Assembly: GCA_030272585.1 (NCBI GenBank)
Contig: BSYQ01000002.1
Coordinates: forward strand, 7,192,001 to 7,256,000
DNA: 64,000 nt
Reading direction: 5' to 3'
DNA from: Bryopsis sp. KO-2023
Lineage: Eukaryota > Chlorophyta > Ulvophyceae > Bryopsidales > Bryopsidaceae
Notes under the pieces: model-generated
What the model was told of the DNA's origin: nothing
Databases searched by the model: none
Seen by the model: the letters and a program-made list of their open reading frames with translations, nothing else
Made by a program: the position numbers and the translations under genes
Shown here: piece after piece, positions 21,713 to 31,529 of the stretch
How the letters are laid out: every line of letters starts with the position of its first letter
Position numbering within the stretch: the first letter of the stretch is position 1

Positions 21713-22083
21713 AATCTTTTTTTTTCACACAACAAAGAGCACCATCCCTGCGGAAGCAGCCCCCGGCCTGCCTCAGCTTCTGTGGTCTTTCTTTCAAACG
21801 AAGTCAAAGAGAGATCTGTTCCCAATTCATGGAGGTTGCTTGACTTTCTTTCTTTTGGGCTGTTGGATCCCAGTCGTTTGTTCTGGTGTTGATTTACTGT
21901 TGGTTATGGACAGTTGGTGTTGGCCCGGACGATATGAACTCGTGTTGCTGGGAGTCAGGACAACAGCTTTTGTTTGTGTAAATAGCGGTCTGTGGGCGCT
22001 CTCTGAGCCCTTGCGGCCGTCCCATGTGACTGACTCTATCTCCGAAGCGCGATTCGTGGGCCCATCATCATCCCAAACTTTAT

Positions 22084-22185
22084 AAGAGGTAGATATTTAC
22101 AAGAGGTAGATATTTACAAGAGGTGGATATTCACAAGAGGTAGATATTCACAAGAGGTAGATATTTACAAGAGGTAGATATTTAG
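22084..22185. repeat. Six-unit 17-bp tandem repeat
   Basis: The unit AAGAGGTAGATATTTAC is repeated six times with few changes. The matching place in Family A copy 1 (about 1762-1782) has a single unit. Confidence 0.9.
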
Positions 22186-22938
22186 GGGGGGTTGGGAGTG
22201 GATCCCAGCCTGGGATCCCACTGAGTGGGATGGAAGGCAAGGGATTTATCCAAAACTCTTTTTGGTTTTTGGACAGTGCAACATACAGCCTAACCATGAA
22301 GTCCATCGAAAATTCCAACAAGGGTTGCGTGCAACCACCAGGATTATCGCATGGACTTTGTCAATCACCAACACCACCCACTACAAAAAAGCTTTTGCAC
22401 AAAGAGGCCGTCACCCCCAACCCAGCCCAACCCAACCCAAAATTTTGTGTTTGGTTCTGGCAAAGCGAATCGAAGGACCCACATTCCAGAGTCGTCCAAT
22501 TGGAATGTACATTGTAAACCAACATAGTAACGCTTGCAAATGGGGGATGCCTGGAAGTGTGAGAATCCCTCGGTCAATTGCACGAATGAATAGATGCGGG
22601 ACGGGAGATTCTCACTGCACTTTGTATTGGTGAATAAGACGCTCCGTGCACAAGTGACCATCCATCCCTGCACCTTCTTCACGCTCGCCATCTGTTCTGG
22701 TGAGAGCGAGTTGGGGCCGCGGCAGGATTCTTTTACAATAGAGTGGTTAAAACGTTCGCTCGATAATGCGAGCGTCGTTATTTGGAAGCTATAGTTTCGT
22801 GTGTGCCTTCCAGGTGCGGCTGACCTGCCGCCACACCTGCGGACACACCTTTCGAGCCTTCTGTCGGTTTTTTTCGAGCCGTTGTTGTTTTCCCGTCGTC
22901 GACCCAAACTGCGAACTTGCCGAAACACCGCGAGAGGC

Positions 22939-23140
22939 ATGCCGGGAAGAAACAGAGTCCTGACGTACCGCACCAAGACATACAAGAAGAGCCTAACCGA
23001 GCGCGACTCCGCCCTCGCGACCGCCACCACCGCCGTCGACGGGCTTGGCGGGACTTTTCGCGCTTTGGTCGTCCACGCCCGCTTCGACTCCGGTGAAGAC
23101 GGAAACGAACGTCAAAAAGAGAATCGAGGAAAAAAAAGAA
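22939..23140 (+). CDS. Conserved small ORF inside Family A copy 2
   Basis: It begins MPGRNRVLTYRTKTYKK and continues SLTERDSALATATTAVDG and FRALVVHARFDSGEDG. Homologous peptides are open in copy 1 (minus 996) and copy 3 (minus 51931). The frame is open well upstream and runs on into the tRNA-like module, so both ends are uncertain; I give only the conserved part. GC-rich, no known domain. Confidence 0.3.
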
Positions 23141-23186
23141 TCCCCTGGCGTGCACGTTACATATCGAATTGGTTTTGCTATGGATC

Positions 23187-23277
23187 GTGGAGAACAGATT
23201 CTGACCGGGTCAGTAGAGCGGATGGATCGTTGCGACTAGGATTGCCAATCGGCGGGGGTTCAAATCCCCCTCTCCAC
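23187..23277 (+). repeat. tRNA-like module, right end of Family A copy 2
   Basis: Same 91-nt module as at 21622, with a few substitutions. It is followed by the same AGAGCACCATCCCTGCGG body. Confidence 0.65.
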
Positions 23278-23399
23278 ACTCTTTCTTTTTTGGAAATGAA
23301 ATTTCACACAACAAAGAGCACCATCCCTGCGGAAGCAGCCCCAGCGTCTGCAGTCTTTCTTTCAAACTCTTTGACTTCGACAAAACACTCGCTCTGTCT

Positions 23400-25045
23400 T
23401 GATGATCCAAGACTGGTTGGCACCCCGGCTGGCACGACCTGATGTTTCCCTTGTAATCTCGATCTCCAAACCGACATCAGAGGGATCATTCCACAGGAAT
23501 GAACTCGTTGGCATCGTGGTGAAAATGCAACGGTTACGGTTGGGTTCTCCAGCAAGGCGTCAACCGATGTGTGCATGCGTTTTGTTTTCGTTTCATTTGC
23601 TGCGCTCTGTGATGCCCTTCCTCTCCAGGAAGAGTGGCTTACACCAACGTTTGGAATCTTTTATGGTTACAGATATCTTACATGGACAAGCATCCCATTC
23701 TGTGTGCAGTTTTGCAACGAACTTCGATGCAATTTTCGGGAGTCCAACAAATCACGGGTTGTATTCTGCGGTTCTTGCATGAAAAGCATACGTTCGGACA
23801 AACATATTTGCTTTGTTGTGTGCAGGCCCAAGAATTGGTACAAAGCTGAAGTTGTTCAAACTGTGTGCTTTGGTTTGCCCTTCAAAATGTTTCCTGACAA
23901 TGTTGGGGTGGGCTGGGAGGGAATAGATAGCCACATGAAATTAGTCTTACATATATATGTATGAGCAACTGGAAATGTGGATTCGGACAATCTGATGGGT
24001 GTCCTGTGATTGTACTTTGAAAGTCTGAACAATGAGGGAAGATCATACAGGGGTGAGTTTTATATTGGTTCCAAAATATACTGCTCCTCTCCTGGATAGA
24101 TGGAAGTGTGCAAGCTTGAAAATGACCATAGTAATGAAAACCAATGCCAATTCAATTTACATCCCACATCCTATGGTCTCACGTGGGATCGCCCTTTCGG
24201 GGTTTGGCAAGATGATCATGTCTTGCACAAAAACTGTTTTCTGGCCCCCTCTCAGCAAATCAATCATTGATAAAGTGGTGGTGACTACAATCTTTGGAAA
24301 AAAGATCGGTTCGTTCCATCAGCTGTAGATTCCTCAGATTTGTGCGGAAAAACAGTCACTCTCAAGGGGTTGCGACGTCGGGTCCACCCATTGATGCTCA
24401 CCTATTTTTTTTATTTGAATCAAATCATGATTACATTTTTTCTTTCGCGAAATACGTAGAGGTATGGGCTCCTAGTCTTTACACACCAACCTTGATGCAG
24501 TTTACTGAGAAGCAAGTGTGAAATCATTGGCGTCATGCCCACGTGATAAATTCTGTAGAGAATGTTTCGAGAGGGGGCTTTCGTGGCTCCAGCAGAATAG
24601 CCCGTTGGTTCGACATGGGAGCAATTAGCCGACTATAGTTGTCGTGTTGGAAAGGAATTTAAACTCAGAGTGGGGAACAACAACAACAATGATTATATGA
24701 GGAATCCTGAGGAGTCACTCTGCTCCTATCTCTGCTCAGAGTGGGGAAACACATATTGTTTTCGCTGTAGACATTGCTTCAGTTTGGTAGTGTCAGGGGA
24801 CTCTCTCATCTGAAACCTAAAAAGAAAAAGTCACTGGAATCGATAGAAACTAAAGGGATATCAGAAAAGGCTTGAAGATGCTTGTGATAAATGGTCTGCC
24901 CAGACATGGCGCTCGTTGGAGATCAAGGTTCTGTCTGACTGGATTACAGCAAAAACGTCCATTCCTATTCTCGCGCTAGGTACAGGATTCGGTGTGGAAT
25001 CCCTGCCACCATCACAGCAGAAAAAAAAAACCGAACCGAAAAGCT
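23400..25045. other. No gene firmly supported
   Basis: Two overlapping plus-strand ORFs at 23569-23964 and 23634-23849 follow an acceptor-like CTTCCTCTCCAG, but neither shows a domain or a second copy. The remainder shows nothing I can support. Confidence 0.35.
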
Positions 25046-25051
25046 GGTTTC

Positions 25052-25460
25052 ACGAGGAAAACCTACTACGCAGTCCGGTGTCTATAAACAAGACCGTCCT
25101 AGAGGGAGCACTCCCCTGGAAAGGCTGTTGATGGAGATGAAAACCCACGCTGGGAGGGGAAATACTGCCAACATACCCTCGAAACCGTCAACCCTTGGTG
25201 GTCGGTCGATTTGCTGGATGAATACGACGTTTCCAGGGTTGCGATAAGCAACCGACACTCCTATCCGAACCTGTCTTTCAATCTGGTGATATCTGTTGGT
25301 GACAATCCATTTTCCGTGTCGAATCCCGCTTGTTTGATCGGTGGGGTGGTTTTGTGATCATCACAAGCGTAAGCCCCAGCGGATACCTCTCACTGTGCGA
25401 AGTGGAGGTGTACGCAATGGTCGAGACGGAGAAGCACAAAAAAAAAGTTATTATCATCTG
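25052..25460 (+). pseudogene. F-type lectin (fucolectin / FTP domain) remnant
   Basis: F-type lectins are fucose-binding domains of about 140 residues. One frame from 25124 reads AVDGDENPRWEGKYCQHT, then NPWWSVDLLDEYDVSRVAI and ends at TGA 25355. Another frame then gives GGFVIITSVSPSGYLSLCEV followed by EVYAM. AVDG near the start, HT...NPWWxVDL, and LCEVEVYA at the end are hallmarks of the fold. Some 20 residues between the halves are missing and the frame shifts. In the family's sugar-binding pattern (H, 26 residues, R-x-D, four residues, R/K) H and R remain but the D and final R/K are changed, so binding is unlikely. A further one-base shift separates upstream NKTVLEGALPWK. A Family B repeat begins about 100 bases downstream. 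Confidence 0.75.
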
Positions 25461-25559
25461 AATGAAACGGCTCTTTGGTTCTTTTTCAAGGAGGCTGATT
25501 TTCTTCTCCCACTTGGTCAATGTTTGAGTTTTTCCTTCCATTTTTTTTTGAGTTTAATG

Positions 25560-26490
25560 AAGGACGATGAACATCTAGGATTGAATAAAACACGCACACA
25601 CATTGAAAACAACAGCAGTTTTTCCCGAACATGCATGAGAATCCCCCCAAAAAAGGTGAAAAGTAGAATCGAAAACAAAAACAAAACCCCGCCGGCGGTT
25701 TCAGCACCGGCGGCTACGACCTCTCTGGCGCATGACAATTCGAGAGTGAAGGTTCGAACCCGGGACCTGATGTCCAGGGATCCTCTAGCAGATCCCCTTG
25801 ACCAGCGGGCGAACGATGACATGCAGCGATGTCGCACTCAAGTACCCCCCCAAGGATGATTCACCCAGTCGCCAGAAACTCGAGCGGTGCGGGCGTCGAG
25901 CGGCTCTCTGACGTCTTCGAAGACGTCCCCGGTCCAAATCAGCCGTCCGAATCGCTGTCCCCGCGATGCTCGCGCGTGGTGACCAAAACCACCAAAGAGT
26001 CAGGTGGGAGACAGTGTTGGGAGCTGTTGTGCGGGGGACAGGAAAACGCTGTCCTGTTCTGGAGAAGCTTGGTCGAGTTCCCACGGTTTGGGTATGCAAC
26101 CAAACGCACCAACGGGTGCCATGGTTTCGGTTTTTCGTGGAACGAATCCAATGGTTTTCAATTGGAGAGGGGGGGATTCTCCATTCTGTCTTTCTTTTGG
26201 ATTTTCATCCATGTCGGCTGATTTTGTTTGGTTGGGGGATGTGCCTGTGGTTGGGGGATTTTCATGCATGTTGGTAGTCGGCCTTGATTGGTGGCTTGTT
26301 GCAACCTGTGGCCGGTTAGGGTGCCCAATCCCAATGGGGGTGTGAAATGCCCCTCGAAAGGGATGTCAGTCAGTCAGACCGTTGGGTGCAGCCAAAGCCA
26401 TCTTTTCCAAGCTGGTTGGAAAAGTAGATGGGTGGTGATTGGGTGGTTTCGGGTTTTCCCCAACATGCATGAAAATCCCAGTAAAAGTAA
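25560..26490 (-). mobile_element. Family B repeat, copy 2
   Basis: Reverse complement of 14230-15400 over almost its full length, including the tRNA-like head (about 25740-25815), the GACGTC-rich stretch and the GTTGGGTGCAGCC inverted-repeat arm near 26380. It is followed at once by another copy. Confidence 0.6.
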
Positions 26491-26950
26491 AATCCATAAC
26501 AAAAACAAAAACCCCGCCGGTGGTTTCAGCACCGGCGGCTACGACCTCCCTGGCGCATCTGATCATCCCTGTCAGTTCGAGAGCGAAGGTTCGAACCCGT
26601 GACCTGGTGGCCAGGGATCATCTAGCAGATCCCCTTGACCAGCGGGCGAACGATGACATGCAGCGATGTCTCACTCAAGTACCCCCCCAAGGATGATTCA
26701 CCCAACCGCCAGAAACTCGAGCGGTGCGCGCGCGTCGAGCGGCTCTCCGACGTCTTCGAAGACGTCCCTGGTCCTTACCAGATGAATCCGAATCGCTGTC
26801 CTCGCGATGCTCACGCGTGGTGGTGACCAAAGCCAAAAAGAGGCAGGTGGGTGAGAGTGTGGGGAGCTGTTGTGTGGGAGCGGCGTTCACTCGAAACGTA
26901 CAGTCAGTTAATCGAACATTTCGTCGCACATGCGATCCACTCCCAGTTTG
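26490..26950 (-). mobile_element. Family B repeat, copy 3 (short, tandem to copy 2)
   Basis: It repeats the tRNA-like head and the GACGTCTTCGAAGACGTC part in the same orientation as copy 2. The match ends near 26880, where unrelated sequence takes over. Head-to-tail tandem arrangement. Confidence 0.55.
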
Positions 26951-27119
26951 TACCACCGAAAAAAAGCACTGTTGGTGATGGGATTCCAGAATTTTGATTC
27001 AGGGAGAGTTTACTTGTTTGCAACACCCTGAAGGGAGCTCCCTTTCTAGAACAATCACGATCCATTTATAGTCTAAATGTCGACCTCGCTGGAGACCGCT
27101 TTCAAACTCAAAACGGTCG

Positions 27120-27310
27120 AGACAGGGGCAATGGCCGGTGGCTTTGTTTGTGTTTGAGAAACGCAACAACACCTTGCTTGTATATTCTACAAAAACGCCT
27201 GTGAAAAAGAGATCTCATGTCTTGGATGGAAACTTGTGGTCATATCAGTCAAACCACACGTTTGCATCCCATTTCAGGAATAACCTCCACCAAATATTGC
27301 AGGCTGGTTA
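27120..27310. repeat. Diverged repeat shared with 42540-42710
   Basis: CAACACCTTGCTTGTAT and TACAAAAACGCCTGTGAAAA recur near 42588-42625 as CAACACCTTCCTTGTAT and TACAAAAACGCTTGTGAAAA, both followed by CCCATTTCAG and CGATAACC/GAATAACC. Confidence 0.6.
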
Positions 27311-27359
27311 AGCTTGGTCGATCAAATTGAAGCTCGGTTTGTCCAAATGAAATTCCTGA

Positions 27360-28600
27360 GGCAGGCACCTGTTGCTGTCGTTATGGTGGGAAGATTGATC
27401 AGGTCAATCCAGGCCACACCAATCTTTCCTTTTTATTTCAAAGTTTATTTTTTCTTCTCGCTTTCTGGAAAGAAATTCGGCTGCAGGGCTCAGTGGTCAG
27501 TTCACGAGGAGGTTTCTTGTTTTAATGAAGAAAAAAAGAAAAAGGAACAAGAAATTTGGACAAGCATTTTTTCCATTCGGGTGCAGAGTGGAATTTTGCC
27601 TTTATTGCCAATTAAGCAATTACATGATGATTACACACCAATGCATTGCACCCCTACACCTCCAACAGATTGGGGGGGTCAGCAACAGCCTTCACCAACA
27701 TTTTTACCACAAATGGAAATGCTTCCATGACCGACATTCTCAAGGTTAGGTCATTGCACTTTTTCTCACCACAATTTTTTGTTAAAAAATCTCAGGGCGC
27801 ATCTCTACCATACTGGGTCTGCAGCGAACGGTCACACTCCAAATCCAGCAGCCCTTGGATGGCGCCATCCCAATCGCCTCATATCTGAGTGGGAGAATGT
27901 TATACCGACGTCCCGTCTGTAGAATTAGTCGTGGGCGCTAGAGTAAGAACCCTCCAACCCCCCAACGCGCACGCGAAAGAAAATAGCCGACACTAGGCCG
28001 ATGCACCTATGTTTTGTCTCGACGCCATTCTGCCCACTCGAAAGTAGAATTCAAAAATAGATCAATCGAAAAAAAAAGGAAAAAGGGTCGTCATTCTTCC
28101 ACCTACCAAGAGTTTGACCTCGACCACCTGTCAACTTGTCGAATCATTGACGCAGATCAATCCGACACCATTGCTGCAGTTGAAAAGAGGTGTGACTCCA
28201 ACCCACCATCACCTTGCTCGAACAATCCAGCCTCTGCCTCTGCGGGGAACATTTTTGATATCGGACTAACGCTTGAAGGTGCGTTGGCTCGGCGTCAGGC
28301 TTCTGCGGTGACGCTTTAAAAAAAAAAAAAACCTATATTTATTGTCGGAAAACCCATCCAGGAGACGACTTTTCTAAAGGGCTGACTGAGCCTGCAGTTT
28401 TTGAATCTGTGAGGTCTCAGGGTGGCCTTGGAAATGTTTGATTAGAATTTTTTTTTCTGGCCTTTTTGCACACTTTGTATCTGTTTTTTCCGAGTTTTTT
28501 CTGCATCGCCTTGTTTCCGATTGATCACGTGATATCGTGTTCTTTTTTACCGCACAGCTCCGTGTCATTGCAAGGACGGATCGGCTGATCGTTTTTTCGA
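27360..28600 (+). repeat. Diverged relative of the 9.3-11.1 kb block, forming the upstream region of an F-box gene
   Basis: 27390-27480 resembles 10040-10110, and 27820-28160 resembles 10220-10570 (CCCAATCGCCTCA, GAAAATAGCCGACAC, CTTGTCGAATCATTGACG). From 28020 to the start codon the sequence also resembles 63000-63669. TCACGTGA lies at 28525-28532. It therefore acts as promoter-proximal DNA for the gene at 28603. Confidence 0.6.
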
Positions 28601-28602
28601 CC

Positions 28603-29655
28603 ATGAGCGACTGTATTCCGGTGGAATGGGACTTGCCCAGGGATCTTCTGGTTGATATTTTTGGAAGGATTCCCACTGAATCTCTTGCTAGATGCTCATG
28701 TGTGACCACATCTTGGCGCAAAATTACAAATGAGGAGTCAGACTTCAAAAGGAGAATCGGCTTGGAGCGTGCATGGTTGCACGAACCAATAGAGCCCATA
28801 ATTCACAAGGGCCCAAGTAAAACTTCATTTACATTTTGTTGTGCTGAGATGGAAGGTCTCATTGTCTTGGGTGGTTATGACGTCTTGAAGGCCTTTAATT
28901 TCGATCAAAAAGAATATATTTTTGATTGTGAGGAGATAGGCATGGTGTGGAGTCTTTCCTTCATGGATGGAATGCTTGTGACCGGAAGAAAAGGTGACTT
29001 GTGTGGATGGGATATATCCACATGGGAAAAGCTTTTTTGCGTGCCCGCTCTTGATTCAAATATCTTTTCAATGGCAGACCTTGGCGACAACGTGGCTATT
29101 GGAGGGTTCGATGGAGACCTTCAAATTTGGAAGAAAGGGGTATGGGAGCCGATTGGCTCTCTCGAAGGTCACAAAGGTAATATCACTTGTCTCTTGTCCC
29201 AACGAGGCAATATCTTGATCAGTGGGTCAGGGGATGAGACGATCCGAATATGGAACTTGGCTGGTAATGTCTGCCTCAGAGTCATTCGTGGACAGGAAAA
29301 GGGAGCGATCTCCTTGGATGTTCTTGATGGAGTCATTTTTTGTGGAGCATGTGACGGTAACGTTCGCTCATGGGAACTCGAGAGTGGTCAGCACTTGCAA
29401 ACATTTCAAGGTCACACAGATAGTGTGGCTTCCGTCTTTCTCAAAGAAGGTCGCATGTTCACGGGATCATACGATAGAACGATAAAAATATGGGATCCAA
29501 CGAATGGCGAGTGTGTCAGGAGTTTTGATTGTTCGCAAAATTTGCACCAAGAGATCTGGCAAAGAATGTATGTGTTACGGGTTGATGATGAAAGGTTGGT
29601 AGCCGTTCGTGGTAACGGGGAGATTTGGGAGTGGGATTTTTCTCACGGGTTGTGA
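28603..29655 (+). CDS. F-box/WD40 protein, subfamily II
   Basis: The 350-residue protein starts MSDCIPVEWDLPRDLLVDIF; the F-box continues ESLARCSCVTTSWRKITN (to about residue 48). A linker with LERAWLHEPIEPIIHKG follows, then a WD40 propeller with clear repeats: NILISGSGDETIRIWNL, VIFCGACDGNVRSWELE and MFTGSYDRTIKIWDPTNGE, ending EIWEWDFSHGL. The frame is open back to 28537, but paralogs at 35007-36050 and 63670 start at the same MSD. The predicted role is substrate recognition in an SCF ubiquitin ligase. Intronless; stop TGA. It is closest to the genes at 35007 and 63670. Confidence 0.88.
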   Translation: MSDCIPVEWDLPRDLLVDIFGRIPTESLARCSCVTTSWRKITNEESDFKRRIGLERAWLHEPIEPIIHKGPSKTSFTFCCAEMEGLIVLGGYDVLKAFNFDQKEYIFDCEEIGMVWSLSFMDGMLVTGRKGDLCGWDISTWEKLFCVPALDSNIFSMADLGDNVAIGGFDGDLQIWKKGVWEPIGSLEGHKGNITCLLSQRGNILISGSGDETIRIWNLAGNVCLRVIRGQEKGAISLDVLDGVIFCGACDGNVRSWELESGQHLQTFQGHTDSVASVFLKEGRMFTGSYDRTIKIWDPTNGECVRSFDCSQNLHQEIWQRMYVLRVDDERLVAVRGNGEIWEWDFSHGL

Positions 29656-29659
29656 GGGT

Positions 29660-30960
29660 TGTCTTATTTGAAATAATTATGTAATAGCACAGGTCATTAA
29701 TTGGGATGTACAATTCAAAAGAAAAGTGCTTATTTTGGATTGATCTTATCTACATATTCATTGTAAGTAACGTATCTCGTTTCCACTTGATAAAAAAAAG
29801 AGGGAGGTTTTTCTTGGCTTTTTTTTAGGGATTAGTTAATTCTTCGCTGACGGGTTTCGTGTTACCCCCTCATAGAACACCTTTTCCCACACAGCCAAAG
29901 AAATATCACATACCATTGACAGCGAGGAAGAGATATTATTCGAACCCATACAAAATTAAACATCCACCCCTGCCCCCAAACAAGAGTTGAAGAAGGGAGA
30001 ACGTGGATGAAGAAAAAGGAGGGTGGATGCGTTGGGGTATGAGCTGTCAATGCCAATCTGGTGCATGAATCGATCTGCAGCTGCACCACAAAAATAAGCC
30101 AGGCGGGCAGTTTTCGCTTTTCCCCCCCCATCAAACCTTCAAGAACTGACCCCCCCTCTCGAAACCGAACATTCCTTGGTTGCTCTTCAAAGGAAAATGG
30201 TTTCTTTTTTTGAAGAGGTAACTAATGATGCTTCCACCCCATTTGTGAGGAGTTCAATGTTCCAAAATGGGAGGGGAAGAGGAGTATTTTTCATGGAGCC
30301 AACAGAAACAACGAAGAAATCAAAAGTTGATCGCTCGTTCTAAGAGAGTGTGACATGCTAAGCCCCTTTTGTTTCTTCCCTACAACTGCATGGGAAATAT
30401 GATGATTTGATTTGTGATAAATTCAGTTTCACATCAAAGTGTAGAGTGAGGGCGAGACACTGGTGTTTCTTTCTTATCTTACATTGGAATAGAGTGCATC
30501 ATCAGGTAATACACAAACACATCAATCAGGGAACGTACATACATACATACATAACAAGCGACTCAGGAAAAAAAAACGGTCAGCCTCGTCTCCAAAAGGG
30601 CTTTCTCGTGCTCGGTTGCCCCCAGTCTGACTACCCTCTATAAAACCGCCTCGTTCACGCACTCGTCAGCTCACTTTCGGAAGGCCAGACCTCTGCGAGG
30701 AGCCCTCGCTTTCCTACGACTTTTCTTTTCAACCACGTGGGAGCGGCGTGTGGATTGTTTCGAAACTTTTGGGTGCACCCAATCTTTCCTTCGTGGCCGC
30801 TTCAGGGGAGCTTCAAGAAAGTTGGCCAAGTTGAAGTTGTGATTCTTCTCCTGCCATCGTGCCACAAAATCGATCTCCCTGGTTGAAAACTCTCATCTTC
30901 TTATTCTTTCAGCGGAGATTGTTCATAGATAAGCGCCACAAAATAGAGTAGAAAGAAAAT
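29660..30960. other. No gene supported; ACAT microsatellite
   Basis: A (ACAT)n run lies at about 30535-30553. A minus ORF at 30671-30865 is basic (KRPRRKDWVHPK) and lies downstream of the tandem F-box gene; whether it is a further exon cannot be decided. Confidence 0.35.
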
Positions 30961-30967
30961 AAAAAAA

Positions 30968-31516
30968 TCAATAAATCAACTGCTTTGCGCTAAAAGCACA
31001 GCGTTCAACTTCAGCCTGTACCTCTAATTCCTTGAGAATTCTCGAAAAGCAGAACGGGTCGAGGTGGTCGAAAAGAATCAGAGCAGGAAGAGATTGGTCT
31101 TCGGGTTGCTGAAGGTTCGACAATCTGGCAATCCTTATTGCTCTATGCCAAGCCTTCGCCACAAAAGAGAACCATTTTTTATCCACGTACGGAAGAAGCT
31201 CGAAAATTTCAAGGAGAACCTCTTTTGGCAGCACCCACTCAATCCTCATGTTTTCTACAATTCTTGCTGCTTCATTCCACGTCTTGGCCACAAAAGAGCA
31301 CCGTTCCAGATCCTGGAATGAAAGAAGGGTCAAAATTTTGCGGAGGACTCCTTCTGGGAGCTCCCACTCAATCCTCGGGTTTTCGACAGTCGCTGTCACA
31401 AGACAATGACAAGCGTAACTAACAAGAGCTGGAAAGAAAAGAAAATTCGTGATCCAACCAACCAAAAATATTACAAGACATGCCAGGTTAGAGCCTTTAG
31501 CAATAGAATAAAACAA
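30968..31516 (-). CDS. Tandem F-box protein without WD40 domain
   Basis: The 182-residue ORF carries a 43-residue repeat. The first unit is RIEWELPEGVLRKILTLL with DLERCSFVAKTWNEAARI. The second is RIEWVLPKEVLLEIFELLP with SFVAKAWHRAIRIA. A third, degenerate unit near the end has LPALILFDHL and VERCAFSAK. These match the F-box of the neighbouring F-box/WD40 genes, but no propeller follows: the frame stops. The first 45 residues include a hydrophobic stretch (ACLVIFLVGWITNFLFF) that may be a membrane segment, a signal anchor, or untranslated DNA, so the start is uncertain. F-boxes bind Skp1; several in series without a substrate domain would be unusual and could act as a Skp1 decoy, which is speculation. 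Confidence 0.6.
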   Translation of the reverse strand: MFYSIAKGSNLACLVIFLVGWITNFLFFPALVSYACHCLVTATVENPRIEWELPEGVLRKILTLLSFQDLERCSFVAKTWNEAARIVENMRIEWVLPKEVLLEIFELLPYVDKKWFSFVAKAWHRAIRIARLSNLQQPEDQSLPALILFDHLDPFCFSRILKELEVQAEVERCAFSAKQLIY

Positions 31517-31529
31517 CTTAGCCGGAGCA

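Larger units (their letters stand above)
21560..23380 (+). mobile_element. Family A composite repeat, copy 2
   Basis: This is the most complete copy. Direct repeats of about 210 bases (near 21591-21800 and 23155-23375) each consist of GTTACATAT, a 91-nt tRNA-like module and a body with AGAGCACCATCCCTGCGGAA. Between them lie about 1.4 kb that match copy 1 (650-2304) inverted. A 17-bp tandem repeat (22084-22185) and a GGATCCCAGCCTGGGATCC palindrome lie inside. The layout resembles a very small LTR-type (TRIM-like) element whose repeats contain a tRNA-like sequence, but two SINEs flanking a moved segment would look the same. Confidence 0.65.

Noticed and set aside
22365..23030. 221-codon minus ORF in Family A copy 2
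   Set aside because: It is antisense to the conserved small ORF and is not kept at full length in copies 1 and 3.
23569..23964. 131-codon plus ORF
   Set aside because: No domain, no second copy, and overlapping open frames in another phase; cannot be separated from chance.
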